Positions 42,206 through 50,948 of a stretch of DNA of 64,000 nucleotides are shown here, in pieces; within the stretch, counting starts at the first letter, position 1, and the number at the start of each line of letters is the position of its first letter. The notes under the pieces are model-generated. The model saw only the letters and a program-made list of their open reading frames with translations, did not search any database and was not told the origin of the DNA. Both the position numbers and the translations under genes were made by a program. Location: positions 496,001-560,000 of the forward strand of contig OZ244915.1 in the NCBI GenBank assembly GCA_965221815.1, in the 5' to 3' direction. Origin of the DNA: JAPOXR01 sp965221815. GTDB taxonomy: Bacteria > Pseudomonadota > Alphaproteobacteria > Rhodobacterales > Rhodobacteraceae.

Positions 42206-42214
42206 AGCACCGTT

Positions 42215-42270
42215 TGTGGCGCGTCAATTAACCTGAGAATTGGCGACAAACAGAGTGAGAATCCTGGGGG
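42215..42270 (+). repeat. Dispersed repeat R2, copy 1
   Basis: GTGGCGCGTCAATTAACCTG followed by AGAATTGGCGACAAACAG and TGAGAATCCTGGGG. Related copies occur at about 46674-46730 (inverted) and 52619-52672. It is probably the terminal part of an insertion sequence or a MITE; the function is unknown. Confidence 0.7.
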
Positions 42271-42280
42271 AGCGGTTCCC

Positions 42281-42415
42281 CATGACAATTGAAACGGGAT
42301 GTCGCCATCAAGATGGAGTGTCTGTGATATCCCGATGAATCCGTGATGGGGCCCTTGTGGTCATCCCGGAGCTTTCCGCATTACCTGACAACAACTGTCC
42401 ATTCTCCCGTCGTTT
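42281..42415 (+). repeat. Dispersed repeat R1, copy 1
   Basis: Begins ATGACAATTGAAACGGGATG and runs through ATCAAGATGGAGTGTCTGTG to CAACAACTGTCCATTCTCC. The same ~135 bp, with few changes, occur at 63379-63510 and inverted at 63870-64000; only the first ~23 bp recur at 52538-52560. Confidence 0.8.
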
Positions 42416-42443
42416 TCTGATTCTGGCTCTTCGTCCGCTGGCC

Positions 42444-42515
42444 GAGAGTCATCGTCCTTTATTTAACAAGGAATGGACAGAGGTCCTCCACCGTCACAAC
42501 GAGACACAGAAGCAG
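42444..42515. repeat. Porin-leader scar without a porin gene
   Basis: TCGTCCTTTATTTAACA matches the region upstream of the porin at 60040 (CCGTCCTTTATTTGACA). It is fused directly to AGGAATGGACAGAGGTCC, which matches the plus-strand sequence flanking the porin at 50604 (50626-50671). It looks like two porin upstream flanks facing each other with the gene material removed. Confidence 0.55.
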
Positions 42516-42690
42516 AGGGTTGATGAATTGACAGCTATTGTCGTCGGGCCGTGCGCGAAACTGCAGGACAACCAAAAGGAACTTGTCCGAGAACTCATCG
42601 CGGGTGGCCAGTCAATCTCCGCAATTGCTAGAAAGTTCATCCCGTAACAATCTATCCCTGTGTCAAGGAATTGCAGCCCTTATTATGATA
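42512..42690 (+). pseudogene. Tail of a serine recombinase (HTH region), frameshifted
   Basis: VDELTAIVVGPCAKLQDNQ followed by ELVRELIAGGQSISAIARKF matches the C-terminal helix-turn-helix of Hin/Tn3-type recombinases. A frame change near 42640 then continues as VTIYPCVKEL, the expected TIYRyVKE ending. No catalytic domain is present; the upstream sequence is repeat DNA. Confidence 0.65.
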
Positions 42691-42779
42691 GCTTTTCGTC
42701 CGACTCAGCCCTTGCCCGCCGCATTCAGGGTCTCTATGTGCCGGTAGGTTTCGCCGGCCGTGACGGGCGACCGAATTGA

Positions 42780-43422
42780 ATGGAGGAAGATATCGGCGAT
42801 GTCTTCGTTTATTGGGACAACGCGAACATCTTTCACGAAGCGCAGTGGATCGCAGACGAGAGAAACGGCACACCCGGTGTAAGCTATCCGGTGCGAGTCC
42901 ATTTCGATAATCTGCTCAGGCTCGCGCATGCGGACCGACATATGAAACAGGCTTTCGCGGCGGGATCGATCCCCCGGAGATACAGAACCTGTGGAACCTA
43001 ATGGAGAACTCAGGCGTGGAGGTGAGGCTGTTCGACCGGGGCGACTTCGGACGGAGTGAACAGCCGGTTCCAGATGGCTGGTTACAGCCGCGCATGATGG
43101 AGAACGCCCTGAGATACTTGGAGACACCCGATGTCGCGCCGTTTTGCTGACCGGAGACGGGGCCGGCTACAGAGAGGGAGATGGCTTTCATACGACCCTT
43201 GAGCTCCTGCACGATCGGGGCTGGGGCATTGAGGTGCTTTCCTGGCGGCATTCCTGCAAAAGGCAGAGGCGTGAATGGGCAGAGGCGAAAGGCGTCTTTG
43301 TGTCTCTGGACGACTATTATGACGCCATCACTTTCCGTGAGCCATCACGACCCGGATATCCGTTTGCCCCGCCCCGCAAGGCCAAATATCTTGATCTGAG
43401 TGGAAGGCAAATGGCCCCATGA
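42780..43422 (+). pseudogene. NYN-domain (PIN-like) nuclease gene with two frameshifts
   Basis: Three consecutive frames together encode a LabA/NYN-type protein. MEEDIGDVFVYWDNANIF has the first catalytic Asp. After a frame change near 42970 comes PPEIQNLWNLMENSGVEVRL, and after a second change near 43138 comes LLTGDGAGYREGDGF with the distal Asp. The C-terminal part (to RKAKYLDLSGRQMAP) is then open. NYN proteins are single-strand RNA nucleases often tied to toxin systems. With two independent shifts the gene is probably dead unless assembly errors are involved. Confidence 0.7.
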
Positions 43423-43697
43423 CACACTGATATGGATTGACCGCTGAGATGTCTCTATTATGGCATCCTGCGATTCCTCGCAATATCATGGCCGTGTCGG
43501 GATGCAGACAGTGATAGCGACGGTGGATCAGACTGATATTCGCGGGTTGGGTCCCGCCAGACTTCACTTTCGTCACGGAGCTGCCTCTCTCTAAGATCGC
43601 GGGTTGCAGGTTTCAGACTGTGCCGCATAGCGTGATCGAGGGTTCTCCTTCCGTTCTGCCTGCATCCTGACTCGGTCATGGTTGGCTTCCGTGTCTT

Positions 43698-44831
43698 TCA
43701 GGTCAGGGCTCGGCTGGCATGCGGGCGGGCGTTGACCTCGCAGACGATGGCCCCGATGACGCCGACAAGCTCCCGGGCCACGGCTGTGGTCACCTTGCAC
43801 TGATGCTTGCGCACAGCGCTGAGACGGCTGTAACGCGCACAGAGTCGTTTCTGGGCCTGCCAGGCGATGGTCTGCACCCGGTCCGGCGCGGCGGCGGCCT
43901 TGGCCTGCAGATGGCGTGTCTTGCGGGCGGGGACGCGAGTGTTCCACGCCGCTTCCACCCGGATCCGCCGGACATGGCCGTTGCCGGTCTTGGTGATCCC
44001 GCCGGTGCGGCGCTTGGGTCCCGAGGAGTGTTCGCTGGGAACCAGGCCGAGGAAACTCATCAGTTGCCGCGGTGTGTCGAAGCGGGTGATGTCGCCGAGC
44101 TCGGCGAGGATGGTGACAGCACTCAGGATATGGATGCCACGCAAGCTGATCAGGGCGGTCACCAAGGGAGCCAGCGACCCGTCCTGGGCGGCGGTGTGGA
44201 TCTGATTCTCGAGATCCGCCACCCGCCGCGTGGCCTCCCGGGCGGCATCCACATATTCCTGGAAGACGATCTGCTGCACCGGGCTGTCGAAGGCCTGGGC
44301 CTCCAGCCAGCGCGTGTGGGCTTGTGTCCAGCGGCTGCGGCCCGGATAGATGCGGTCGTGCCGGAGAAGGAAGGCCCCGAGGCGCTGACGGGCTTTTGTC
44401 TGCAGGGCCTTCATGTCTTCTCGGGCCCGGGTCAGGTCCCGCATCGCCTCCTGTTCCGGGTCAGGAACCCAGACAGGCGTGAGCGATCCGGACCGGTGCT
44501 CACGCGCCAGCATCGTCGCATCCCGCCGATCCGTCTTGATGCGATCCGTGGCCCCCCGCGGCACAAGCCCCGGCGCGACAACCACGCAGTGATGGCCGGT
44601 CTCCGTGATCTCCCGGGAGAGGCCAGACCCACAAGGGCCGGCTTCATAACAGAAGCTGAGCACGAGCCCATCCGGACTCAGGCGCTTGATCAGGTGCCGG
44701 AGGGCGGATCGATGGTTGGGAATCGTCCCCTGCCACTCCGGTCCCGTCCGGCCAGGCCGGGCAATGGCCACCGCAATCGAATCCTTGTGGACATCAAGAC
44801 CCACATAGGCACTGTATTCAAAGTCTGACAT
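43698..44831 (-). CDS. IS110 family transposase
   Basis: A 377-aa DEDD transposase. From the ATG at 44831 (MSDFEYSAYVGLDVHKDSIA), with GGAGG eight bases upstream, it has the first Asp in GLDVHKDS, the Glu in CYEAGPCGSGL, and KTDRRDATMLAREHRSG. The C-terminal transposase_20 domain has LRGIHILSAVTILAELG, FDTPRQLMSFLGLVPSEHSSG and the Ser region GGITKTGNGHVRRIRVEAAW. No frameshift is seen. IS110 elements lack classical terminal repeats, so exact ends cannot be set; the non-coding DNA upstream (about 44840-45000) is where a guide (bridge) RNA would be expected. Confidence 0.92.
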   Translation of the reverse strand: MSDFEYSAYVGLDVHKDSIAVAIARPGRTGPEWQGTIPNHRSALRHLIKRLSPDGLVLSFCYEAGPCGSGLSREITETGHHCVVVAPGLVPRGATDRIKTDRRDATMLAREHRSGSLTPVWVPDPEQEAMRDLTRAREDMKALQTKARQRLGAFLLRHDRIYPGRSRWTQAHTRWLEAQAFDSPVQQIVFQEYVDAAREATRRVADLENQIHTAAQDGSLAPLVTALISLRGIHILSAVTILAELGDITRFDTPRQLMSFLGLVPSEHSSGPKRRTGGITKTGNGHVRRIRVEAAWNTRVPARKTRHLQAKAAAAPDRVQTIAWQAQKRLCARYSRLSAVRKHQCKVTTAVARELVGVIGAIVCEVNARPHASRALT

Positions 44832-45344
44832 TGACATGTCCTCCGTAACGGGGCCCTCTTCAGGGCCATGCATTGGATCCTGTATACAGGGACAGGATCG
44901 GGACAGGTCAATCCATGATGTCTAAGAGTTTCAACAACGGCAAGATTTGGGGATTCAATGACTTAGCTGGCTGTTGTTTGGGTAGTTAAGTATAAAAACT
45001 CCTAAGTTTATCGCCAGATGAAACTGCAATGGCGGACCGGACGATGGGGTGTCTCCTTGAAGGATTTCCAATACTATTGGGGATCTCGGGCACGACCAGT
45101 CGATTTGTCCACAGGTATCCGCGGGATGCGGGTGAGGGAGATCACGCTGAGGGCCTCGAGGGCCTTGAAACGCGGATAGTGCATCGGGACAGAGTAGATT
45201 CTCGGTGGCGGATCCCACAAAGCCAATTGCATATATCGTGACCCCCGCTTGATGATTCTGAGAAATGATTGAACGGACGGTGTCGACAATTGACTCAGCT
45301 TGAGATTGCCCCTACGTTGTCAGGGCAATTTCAAGGAGGATGCC
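44832..45344. other. Non-coding stretch upstream of IS110 transposase and of the DUF1778 gene
   Basis: About 510 bp. It should contain the left end of the IS110 element and the promoter of the toxin-antitoxin pair. A minus-strand open frame (45074-45289, product rich in Arg/Pro with MQLALWDPPPRI) has no recognised family and is not called. Confidence 0.4.
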
Positions 45345-45656
45345 ATGTTGAATTTCAGCGATGACGCATCGTGTATGAATGAGAAGGCAACGGCTCACCT
45401 TGAGATGCGGGTGAAGCCGAGCGACAAGGCGCGAATATCGCATGCTGCCGAACTGACAGGGGTCAAATTGACAACTTTCGTCAGGGCATCAGCCGCACGG
45501 GAGGCCGCACGGGTTCTGCGCGAGCACCAGACGACGGTGCTTTCAGAACGCGATGGACGAATGCTGCTGGAGGCGCTCGACAACCCGCAGGCAGCGACAC
45601 AAGCGGCGCGGGACGCGATTCGTGGTTACCGCTCCCGGATCGCCAATGCCATGTGA
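45345..45656 (+). CDS. DUF1778 (TacA-like) antitoxin
   Basis: A 103-aa ribbon-helix-helix antitoxin. The ATG at 45345 follows a strong AAGGAGGA. The RHH segment is HLEMRVKPSDKARISHAAELTG followed by VKLTTFVRASAAREAARV, and the C-terminal toxin-neutralising helix includes LSERDGRMLLEALDNP, the family signature. It overlaps the GNAT toxin gene by 11 bp. The protein should bind the operon promoter and inhibit the acetyltransferase. Confidence 0.92.
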   Translation: MLNFSDDASCMNEKATAHLEMRVKPSDKARISHAAELTGVKLTTFVRASAAREAARVLREHQTTVLSERDGRMLLEALDNPQAATQAARDAIRGYRSRIANAM

Positions 45657-46209
45657 TGAGGACTGCGCAGATGTCAGCCGGATCGTTATTGAGCCATTTG
45701 ATCCCGCCCAGCACGCGCGGGCGGGTTTTTCCTGTGGAACAGAGCGTCTTGACAACTTTCTGCGCTTAAGCGCACGGAAGCAACAGAAAGACGGCTTCAC
45801 ACGTATATTCGTCGCGGTCGTCGAGGATGCCTCCACAATTCTCGGTTACTATGCACTGAATGCTCATGCGATTTCCACAGGTGAGCTGGGTGCGGATCGC
45901 CCTCGACATGCACCCAACACCGGCAGCATCCCGGCGCTATACCTGTCCATGATTGCCGTGGACCGCAGGTGGCAGGGCCAGGGGCTCGGGTCGGATCTGG
46001 CCATGGATGCCCTGGCCCGCGGACGGAATGTGGCAGCGGAAATCGGGCTCAAGCTGATCGTTCTGGATGTCATCGACGACGGTGGATGCGAAGCTTTCAC
46101 GCGCCGCATGGCCTTCTACCGCCGCCTGGGTTTCCAGAGCTTCCAGGATCGCCCGGAACGGATGTTCATCACCATCGACACAATTCGGATCCTGTTTGGT
46201 GATGGATAA
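45646..46209 (+). CDS. GNAT acetyltransferase toxin (TacT/AtaT-like)
   Basis: A 187-aa GNAT-fold toxin from the ATG at 45646 inside the end of the antitoxin gene. Typical TacT motifs: EPFDPAQHARAGFSCGTERLDNFLR, LGYYALNAHAI, and the acetyl-CoA loop DRRWQGQGLGSDLAMDAL. The catalytic/CoA end is MAFYRRLGFQSFQDRPERMFI, with the conserved YxxxGF. Such toxins acetylate aminoacyl-tRNAs and block translation. The module looks complete. Confidence 0.93.
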   Translation: MPCDEDCADVSRIVIEPFDPAQHARAGFSCGTERLDNFLRLSARKQQKDGFTRIFVAVVEDASTILGYYALNAHAISTGELGADRPRHAPNTGSIPALYLSMIAVDRRWQGQGLGSDLAMDALARGRNVAAEIGLKLIVLDVIDDGGCEAFTRRMAFYRRLGFQSFQDRPERMFITIDTIRILFGDG

Positions 46210-46284
46210 AGGGCGGCGTTCAGATCAGTTCATTGCCCTCTTGATTTCGATTGGCGTGTGCAGATCCTGCGCGACGTTTGCATC

Positions 46285-46540
46285 CGCTGTACCTGCTCAA
46301 ACCCACTGAGACGCGAGCCCCTCATGGGTTGGCAGCGATTCGCGATCTTCGTTTAGCGTCTGATCATCACGTGCGTCATGGGGCCGTCATCCGTTGGTGA
46401 TGTCGAGATGTGTGTCGATCAGGAGGTTGATTGAGTTCGGTGATCTGGGTGGCGGTGTCCTGCACAGTGTCAAATACGTGTCGCCACGTGGCCTGGATCC
46501 TGTCGAGAGCCCCGTTCATTTTCATACCTTTGGGTGATAG
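46285..46540 (-). repeat. Inverted repeat R3, left copy, flanking hicAB
   Basis: On the minus strand this ~250 bp (GAACGGGGCTCTCGACAGG through CAGGACACCGCCACCCAG to GTTTGAGCAGGTAC) matches 47946-48202 on the plus strand at roughly 85-90% by eye. A short frame starting MKMNGALDRIQATW is partly shared. The pair encloses the hicAB module. Confidence 0.8.
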
Positions 46541-46673
46541 CACGGCCAGCGTGATCCCTTTGGCCTGGCAAAAGGATGGCCGCCTTGCGCCCGAACGGTC
46601 ACAGACATCACAACGGGACATCTTGCAGAATTTTTGCGCTTCTCCCCGCGGCGAGAGGGGCAGCATCCGCCAC

Positions 46674-46730
46674 TCCCCAGGATTCTCATCCTGTTTGTCG
46701 CCAATTCTCAGCTTGATTGACGCGCCACAC
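46674..46730 (-). repeat. Dispersed repeat R2, copy 2
   Basis: Minus strand: GTGGCGCGTCAATCAAGCTG, AGAATTGGCGACAAACAGG, TGAGAATCCTGGGG; closely similar to 42215-42270. Confidence 0.7.
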
Positions 46731-46865
46731 TTCAGAGTGGAAGCGAGGTTGTTCATTCCTGATTCAGAGACATCTGAGTGTGGGATCATTCAGAATGGAT
46801 GTACCTGCATCTGATCGATATCCATGTTGCGCACAAATATGTGTGCATGTATTCTTGATGATGTC

Positions 46866-47078
46866 ATGACTGGCCGGCAGTTCATCGCAAAGGTTCGCCA
46901 ATGGGCGCGAGCACGGTCTTTGCCAGTGCGTTTTGATGCGGCAGCGGGACCGGGTTCACACGGAACGCTCCACTTGGGTGATCGCAAGACGACCGTCAAG
47001 GACAGGAAAAAGGAGATTGGCAAGGGACTTCTCAACAAGATGCTCGACGACCTGGGGATCCAACGCAACCAATTCTAG
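46866..47078 (+). CDS. hicA: HicA-type mRNA interferase toxin
   Basis: A 70-aa toxin from the ATG at 46866 (MTGRQFIAKVRQWARARS). It has the double-stranded RNA-binding-like fold with the catalytic His in AAGPGSHGTLHLG and the basic end DRKKEIGKGLLNKMLDDLGI. An in-frame TTG/ATG region further upstream is open but unlikely. It precedes the HicB gene by 45 bp; HicA before HicB is the usual order. Confidence 0.88.
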   Translation: MTGRQFIAKVRQWARARSLPVRFDAAAGPGSHGTLHLGDRKTTVKDRKKEIGKGLLNKMLDDLGIQRNQF

Positions 47079-47123
47079 TCCAGGCCTTCGCTGCAGGTGC
47101 CCCTTGCCAGAAGGAAGACAGAT

Positions 47124-47552
47124 ATGCCCGAGAGTTACAGTTATCCGGCAGAAATTACACGTGATGAAGACGGGCGTCATGTTGTCTCGTTTCCCGATTT
47201 TGGATGGGGAGCAACGGACGGCGCAACCCTTGATGAAGCCCATGTCGAGGCGCGGGATCTGCTGCGCGAGCTGATGGCCGGCACCATGCGAGAGGGTCGG
47301 GATCTTCCAGCTCCATCGCAGCGGGGCCTCCTGGTTGTTCCTCCGGTACAAATTGCGCTCAAGGCAGCGTTATACGAGACGTTCCGCGGGACCGGTCTTT
47401 CACAGCGCGGTTTGGCACGCAGACTTGGCGTTGCTGAGAGCGAAGTGCGGCGCATGTTGAACCCGGATCATGCCACCAAAGCCGCGGCGATCGACCGCGC
47501 ATTACGCCGATTGGGCCGGCGCGTCATCGTGTCTGTTGACAAAGCTGCGTGA
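47124..47552 (+). CDS. hicB: HicB-type antitoxin with HTH
   Basis: A 142-aa antitoxin starting MPESYSYPAEITRDEDGRHVV, the partial RNase-H-like HicB fold with SFPDFGWGATDGATLDEA. It ends in a helix-turn-helix (GLSQRGLARRLGVAESEVRRMLNP) that should bind the operon promoter. The ribosome-binding site AAGGAAGA precedes the ATG. The pair looks functional. Confidence 0.9.
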   Translation: MPESYSYPAEITRDEDGRHVVSFPDFGWGATDGATLDEAHVEARDLLRELMAGTMREGRDLPAPSQRGLLVVPPVQIALKAALYETFRGTGLSQRGLARRLGVAESEVRRMLNPDHATKAAAIDRALRRLGRRVIVSVDKAA

Positions 47553-47945
47553 CAGAGAATCCTGCAAACTCGGGGCGACGATGTGGAGTGGCCTAAAACC
47601 ATTCGTGGTTAAACCTGCAGACATCGGCTGATTGCAACCCAGATCAGCTGCAACTCTGTTGGTAAGGGAATCCCGGCTTGGCGCATGAGGCCGCTGAGTT
47701 CGGCGATGCAGTCGATATCCAGTCAGCCTGGGGCTGGACAGTCCAACATGTCCCCGCCATTGACCGCCATTCAAAATGGGGCCACCACAAACGCCACCGC
47801 CAGCAGCGGCGCACGCTGTCTCGACACACGGGTCGCCAAAGCGCCCTGTCCCATCACCGCCCTCCCGGTCGACGGCGGCTCCGCGTTCAGGGTCGCAATG
47901 AGGCAGCCTGCCAGACCACAGACAGCGCACGGGCCTTGCAGCCGC
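47553..47945. other. Region after hicB, nothing recognised
   Basis: About 390 bp with overlapping open frames on both strands but no recognisable protein or RNA. Probably decayed mobile DNA leading into the R3 repeat. Confidence 0.4.
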
Positions 47946-48202
47946 CCAAAAGGCTCAAAATGAACGGTGCCCTCGACAGGATGCCAGCCACATGGAGACA
48001 TGAATTTGATACTGTGCAGGACACCGCCACCCAGATCACCGAACTCAATCAACCCCCTGATCGACACATATCTCGACCTGGACAACGGATTGAGACCCCA
48101 TGACGCACGTGATGATCAGACGCCAAACGAAGATCTCGAATCACTGCGAATCACTGCCAACCCATGAGGAATTCGCGTCTCAGTGGGTGTGAGCAGGTAC
48201 AG
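47946..48202 (+). repeat. Inverted repeat R3, right copy
   Basis: Plus-strand counterpart of 46285-46540 (GAACGGTGCCCTCGACAGG through CAGGACACCGCCACCCAG to GAGCAGGTAC). Its outer end is ~50 bp from the DUF6088 gene. Confidence 0.8.
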
Positions 48203-48255
48203 GAGCTTATAAATTGTCAGAAAACAGGATATGTATCTGACAACAGGAGAGTCCC

Positions 48256-48860
48256 ATGACCACCACTTCACAAGTGATCAAGGCCTATGCGGAAGCTTTG
48301 CCGGAAGGGGCGACCCTGTCCGCAAAGGAGTTATTGCATTTTGGCGCGCGCGCAGCTGTCGACCAGGCGCTATCGCGGCTGGTCAGACGTGGCGAGCTTC
48401 TACGCGTTCGGCGTGGGCTTTTCGCTCTGCCGGTCAAGACCCGGTTCGGCGTGCGTGCACCGGCGGCCACGACGGTCGTGGAAAATATCGCCAAGGCAAC
48501 GGGAGAACGCGTGTCAATCAGTGGGGCTGCGGCTGCAAATATTCTGGGGTTGTCAACGCAGAACCCAGCACGTCAGGTCTTCTGGACATCCGGCCCAAGT
48601 CGCCACTTGAGGCTGGGCGACCAAGAGGTTGAACTCAGACATGTCCCGGCTGGCAGCCTCGTGCGCCAAACAGCAGAGCAGGTCACGCATTGCGCGCTCT
48701 GGCCTACTTTGGGCCGTCGGAAGCCCGCGAGGCCTTGAACAGGATCAAATCGCGGCTCAATGAAGAAGAGCGCAGTGAGCTGTTTGGGTTGCGTGCCAAT
48801 GCGCCAAACTGGATGGCGAAAGAGCTGAGATCTCTTGCCGTTACTGCTCGCGCATCGTGA
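48256..48860 (+). pseudogene. DUF6088/AbiEi-like antitoxin gene, frameshifted near its 3' end
   Basis: The first ~145 codons give an AbiEi-type protein: MTTTSQVIKAYAEALPEG, a winged-helix start (AAVDQALSRLVRRGELLRVRRGLFALP), then the COG5340-like domain (ISGAAAANILGLSTQ). At about 48695 the reading continues in another frame as RALAYFGPSEAREALNRIKS and onward to FGLRANAPNWMAKELRSL with a stop at 48860. That is the expected family C-terminus, so a single-base change broke the gene. It would have paired with the nucleotidyltransferase toxin remnant that follows. Confidence 0.75.
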
Positions 48861-48960
48861 GTTCGAGGTGACGGACTATTTCGGGCTCTCGGCTGCCGAC
48901 AAGATCGATGCGCTCGAAAAAGACATCTGGGTCGTCTGGACACTTCACGACGAAAGAGCG
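48835..48960 (+). pseudogene. N-terminal remnant of an AbiEii-type nucleotidyltransferase toxin
   Basis: TTG-initiated frame LPLLLAHREFEVTDYFGLSA, then LEKDIWVVWTLHDERA. The EKDxWVxWTL block is the N-terminal signature of AbiEii/AbiGii toxins. After this the sequence diverges and no nucleotidyltransferase motif (GGTSLSK-like) follows, so only the first ~45 residues survive. Confidence 0.65.
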
Positions 48961-49047
48961 CCCACGCGATGGCCACCACGGCCCGTCAGGCGGATTTTCC
49001 ACAGCGGAACCCTCCAAATGCCTGACATGCGGTGCGCCTGCATATCA

Positions 49048-49076
49048 GGGGCAGCCTCTCAGCCGCCCCTCTAATC
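49048..49076 (-). terminator. Imperfect terminator hairpin after porin 1
   Basis: Minus strand GGGGCGGCTGAGAGGCTGCCCC, a GC-rich stem similar in position to those after porins 2 and 3, but without a clear T-run. Confidence 0.5.
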
Positions 49077-49095
49077 TCTGTGGTCTGATCAGTGA

Positions 49096-50604
49096 TCAGA
49101 ACGTCATGGTGATACCGAGATCGGCCACCGCGTCACTGTCCACCGAGCCAGCACCGGCTTTTAGGGTCGCACCGCCGCCCAGATCATGGGCAAAACCGAC
49201 ACCGAAGGCGTCAACGGTGGTGGAGGATTTGACCCAGTGGGCTTTTTTCAAGTCGTCGGGCACACCCGCGGATGCGCCATAGTACCATTCCGCACTTTCC
49301 GTTTTGCGTTGTGCTGCGACCAGTACAAGCGAAGTTGCTTCTGACATTTGATAGGTCATATCAACGCCAATCGCCTGATCTTTTATGTCCGGTGCGTTGC
49401 TTCTCGCCGGGTTTGCAGTTGTTCCACCCGCCGCACTTGTAGCCGTCGCTTTTGTGTCGTCTGTCACAGCTTCATTATCATTCTCGTTTGCATCGCTATC
49501 GGTCGAATAAAGCGCGTTCATCGAAATCAAGCCTTGCGAGAAGCCGAGTCCAATCGACATGACGCCGTTGCTGTCGAACCCGGCTCCAAAGGTTACAGGG
49601 TCCACATTGAAGCTGAACCCAGCTGCCCAATCGGCATCCCCCGCATTGTCACCATAAGAGATGGCGACTGAGGCGATACCAAAATCACCATCATAACGGA
49701 CATCAGCAGCCGACTCGCCGTAGGGACCTTCGGCGACATCATCAATCCCGATGCCATCAAAGCCCGGATCGGCAATACCGCCCGCCGTCTTGTCAGCCGC
49801 ATCCAGATCAGAGCCAATCGTCAGCTTGTGCATGTCCATCGAGATATAGACCTCGGCATGATTATCGACGGTGGATTTGGCTTTCGGGCCAGTGACAACC
49901 GAAGCGGCTGTGTTGTCGGGTAGATAGTATTTACTATCTGCAATTTGATAAAGCCTTGCCTCAGCCGGTATCTCCGTATCCGCTGCTATAGTTGAGCCAT
50001 CTTCATTGGCAATAACCCAGCCCAATTTACGGAGTGCAGTTATTTGAGCATTGGTTATGTTACCATCGTCATCATCCCCAATTTCAAACCTGTCAAAGCC
50101 CGTGATCACACCCGCTTCGTTACGAACAGGCAGGATCAAATCATTGGCATCCGTATTTTCCGGTACCTTAAACCGCCCGGCTCCGATATCCGAATCTTGG
50201 ACGGCACCACTAGCGCCACTCCCCGGTACAAAAGAAATCTTTCCTGTAGCAGACACTTGGATAAATCGGTTAGCTGCTGAGTTCTCACCACCCAACCGAC
50301 CGCCTTCGACATACTTATCAAGACCCTTTTTTCCGGGAGTTTTCGCTTGTGTCACGCTTTCCGTGTTGTCAATCGTGACTTCACCGCCAAAGCCAATTCC
50401 GCCATCGGTGGTTCCCGATGCCGCAAAAGTAATGTCAAACTCGTGATGAAATGCCAAAGCGTTCGAGGTTGGTGTATCGTTCGCCTCGTCATACTTCACC
50501 CCGAAGTTGGCTTCTCCGCTGATGGAGACGCCACCGCCGTCCATCGCGAAGACACTGCCACCAGCCACCATTGCGGCAGCGGCAAGTAGAGAGAGTTTTC
50601 TCAT
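49096..50604 (-). CDS. Outer-membrane porin, paralogue 1
   Basis: A 502-aa beta-barrel porin. It has a signal peptide (MRKLSLLAAAAMVAGGSVFA, cleavage after residue 20), then alternating strands, ending in DLGITMTF with the terminal Phe needed for outer-membrane assembly. The frame is shared with paralogues at 55071 and 58337: residues 21-80 (MDGGGVSISGEANFGVKY to the IDN at ~80), and from ~247 onward (DNHAEVYISMDMHKLTIGSD). Residues ~82-246 are a ~165-aa segment not shared with the other two. A second variable stretch lies after YSTDSD (~395-425). The ATG at 50604 is preceded by GGACAGAAACAG, identical in all three. Confidence 0.9.
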   Translation of the reverse strand: MRKLSLLAAAAMVAGGSVFAMDGGGVSISGEANFGVKYDEANDTPTSNALAFHHEFDITFAASGTTDGGIGFGGEVTIDNTESVTQAKTPGKKGLDKYVEGGRLGGENSAANRFIQVSATGKISFVPGSGASGAVQDSDIGAGRFKVPENTDANDLILPVRNEAGVITGFDRFEIGDDDDGNITNAQITALRKLGWVIANEDGSTIAADTEIPAEARLYQIADSKYYLPDNTAASVVTGPKAKSTVDNHAEVYISMDMHKLTIGSDLDAADKTAGGIADPGFDGIGIDDVAEGPYGESAADVRYDGDFGIASVAISYGDNAGDADWAAGFSFNVDPVTFGAGFDSNGVMSIGLGFSQGLISMNALYSTDSDANENDNEAVTDDTKATATSAAGGTTANPARSNAPDIKDQAIGVDMTYQMSEATSLVLVAAQRKTESAEWYYGASAGVPDDLKKAHWVKSSTTVDAFGVGFAHDLGGGATLKAGAGSVDSDAVADLGITMTF

Positions 50605-50948
50605 CTGTTTCTGTCCTATTATGTCAAGGAATGGACAGAGGTCCTCCACCGCCGCAAAGAGACACAGAATCAGAAGAATCAGAGGAATCAGAGAGCAGGA
50701 GATCGGCCCAATCGCGTTAACACGACAACAGTTGTCCTGCTGATATTCCAAACCGGGAGTCACGACATGGGGGTCAAAACACGGGTGTCGGGTCAGGCCG
50801 GGTATGCGCCATGGATCCATGCTGGACGCGTCATGAACTGGTCAAAGACAAACGGGCAGCGTAAAGAGGGAGGAGACTGTCCCGCGATGGGCCCATCATC
50901 GCCCGTTTGGACTCCCGCGGGTGCGATTGATCACAGGAGGCTGGCCCC

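Noticed and set aside
43719..44828. Long plus-strand frame (369 codons) opposite the IS110 transposase
   Set aside because: Antisense shadow; the minus-strand frame has all transposase motifs.
45074..45289. Possible small protein MSTPSVQSFLRIIKRG on the minus strand
   Set aside because: No family match, no strong start signal, and it sits where the TA promoter and IS110 end should be.
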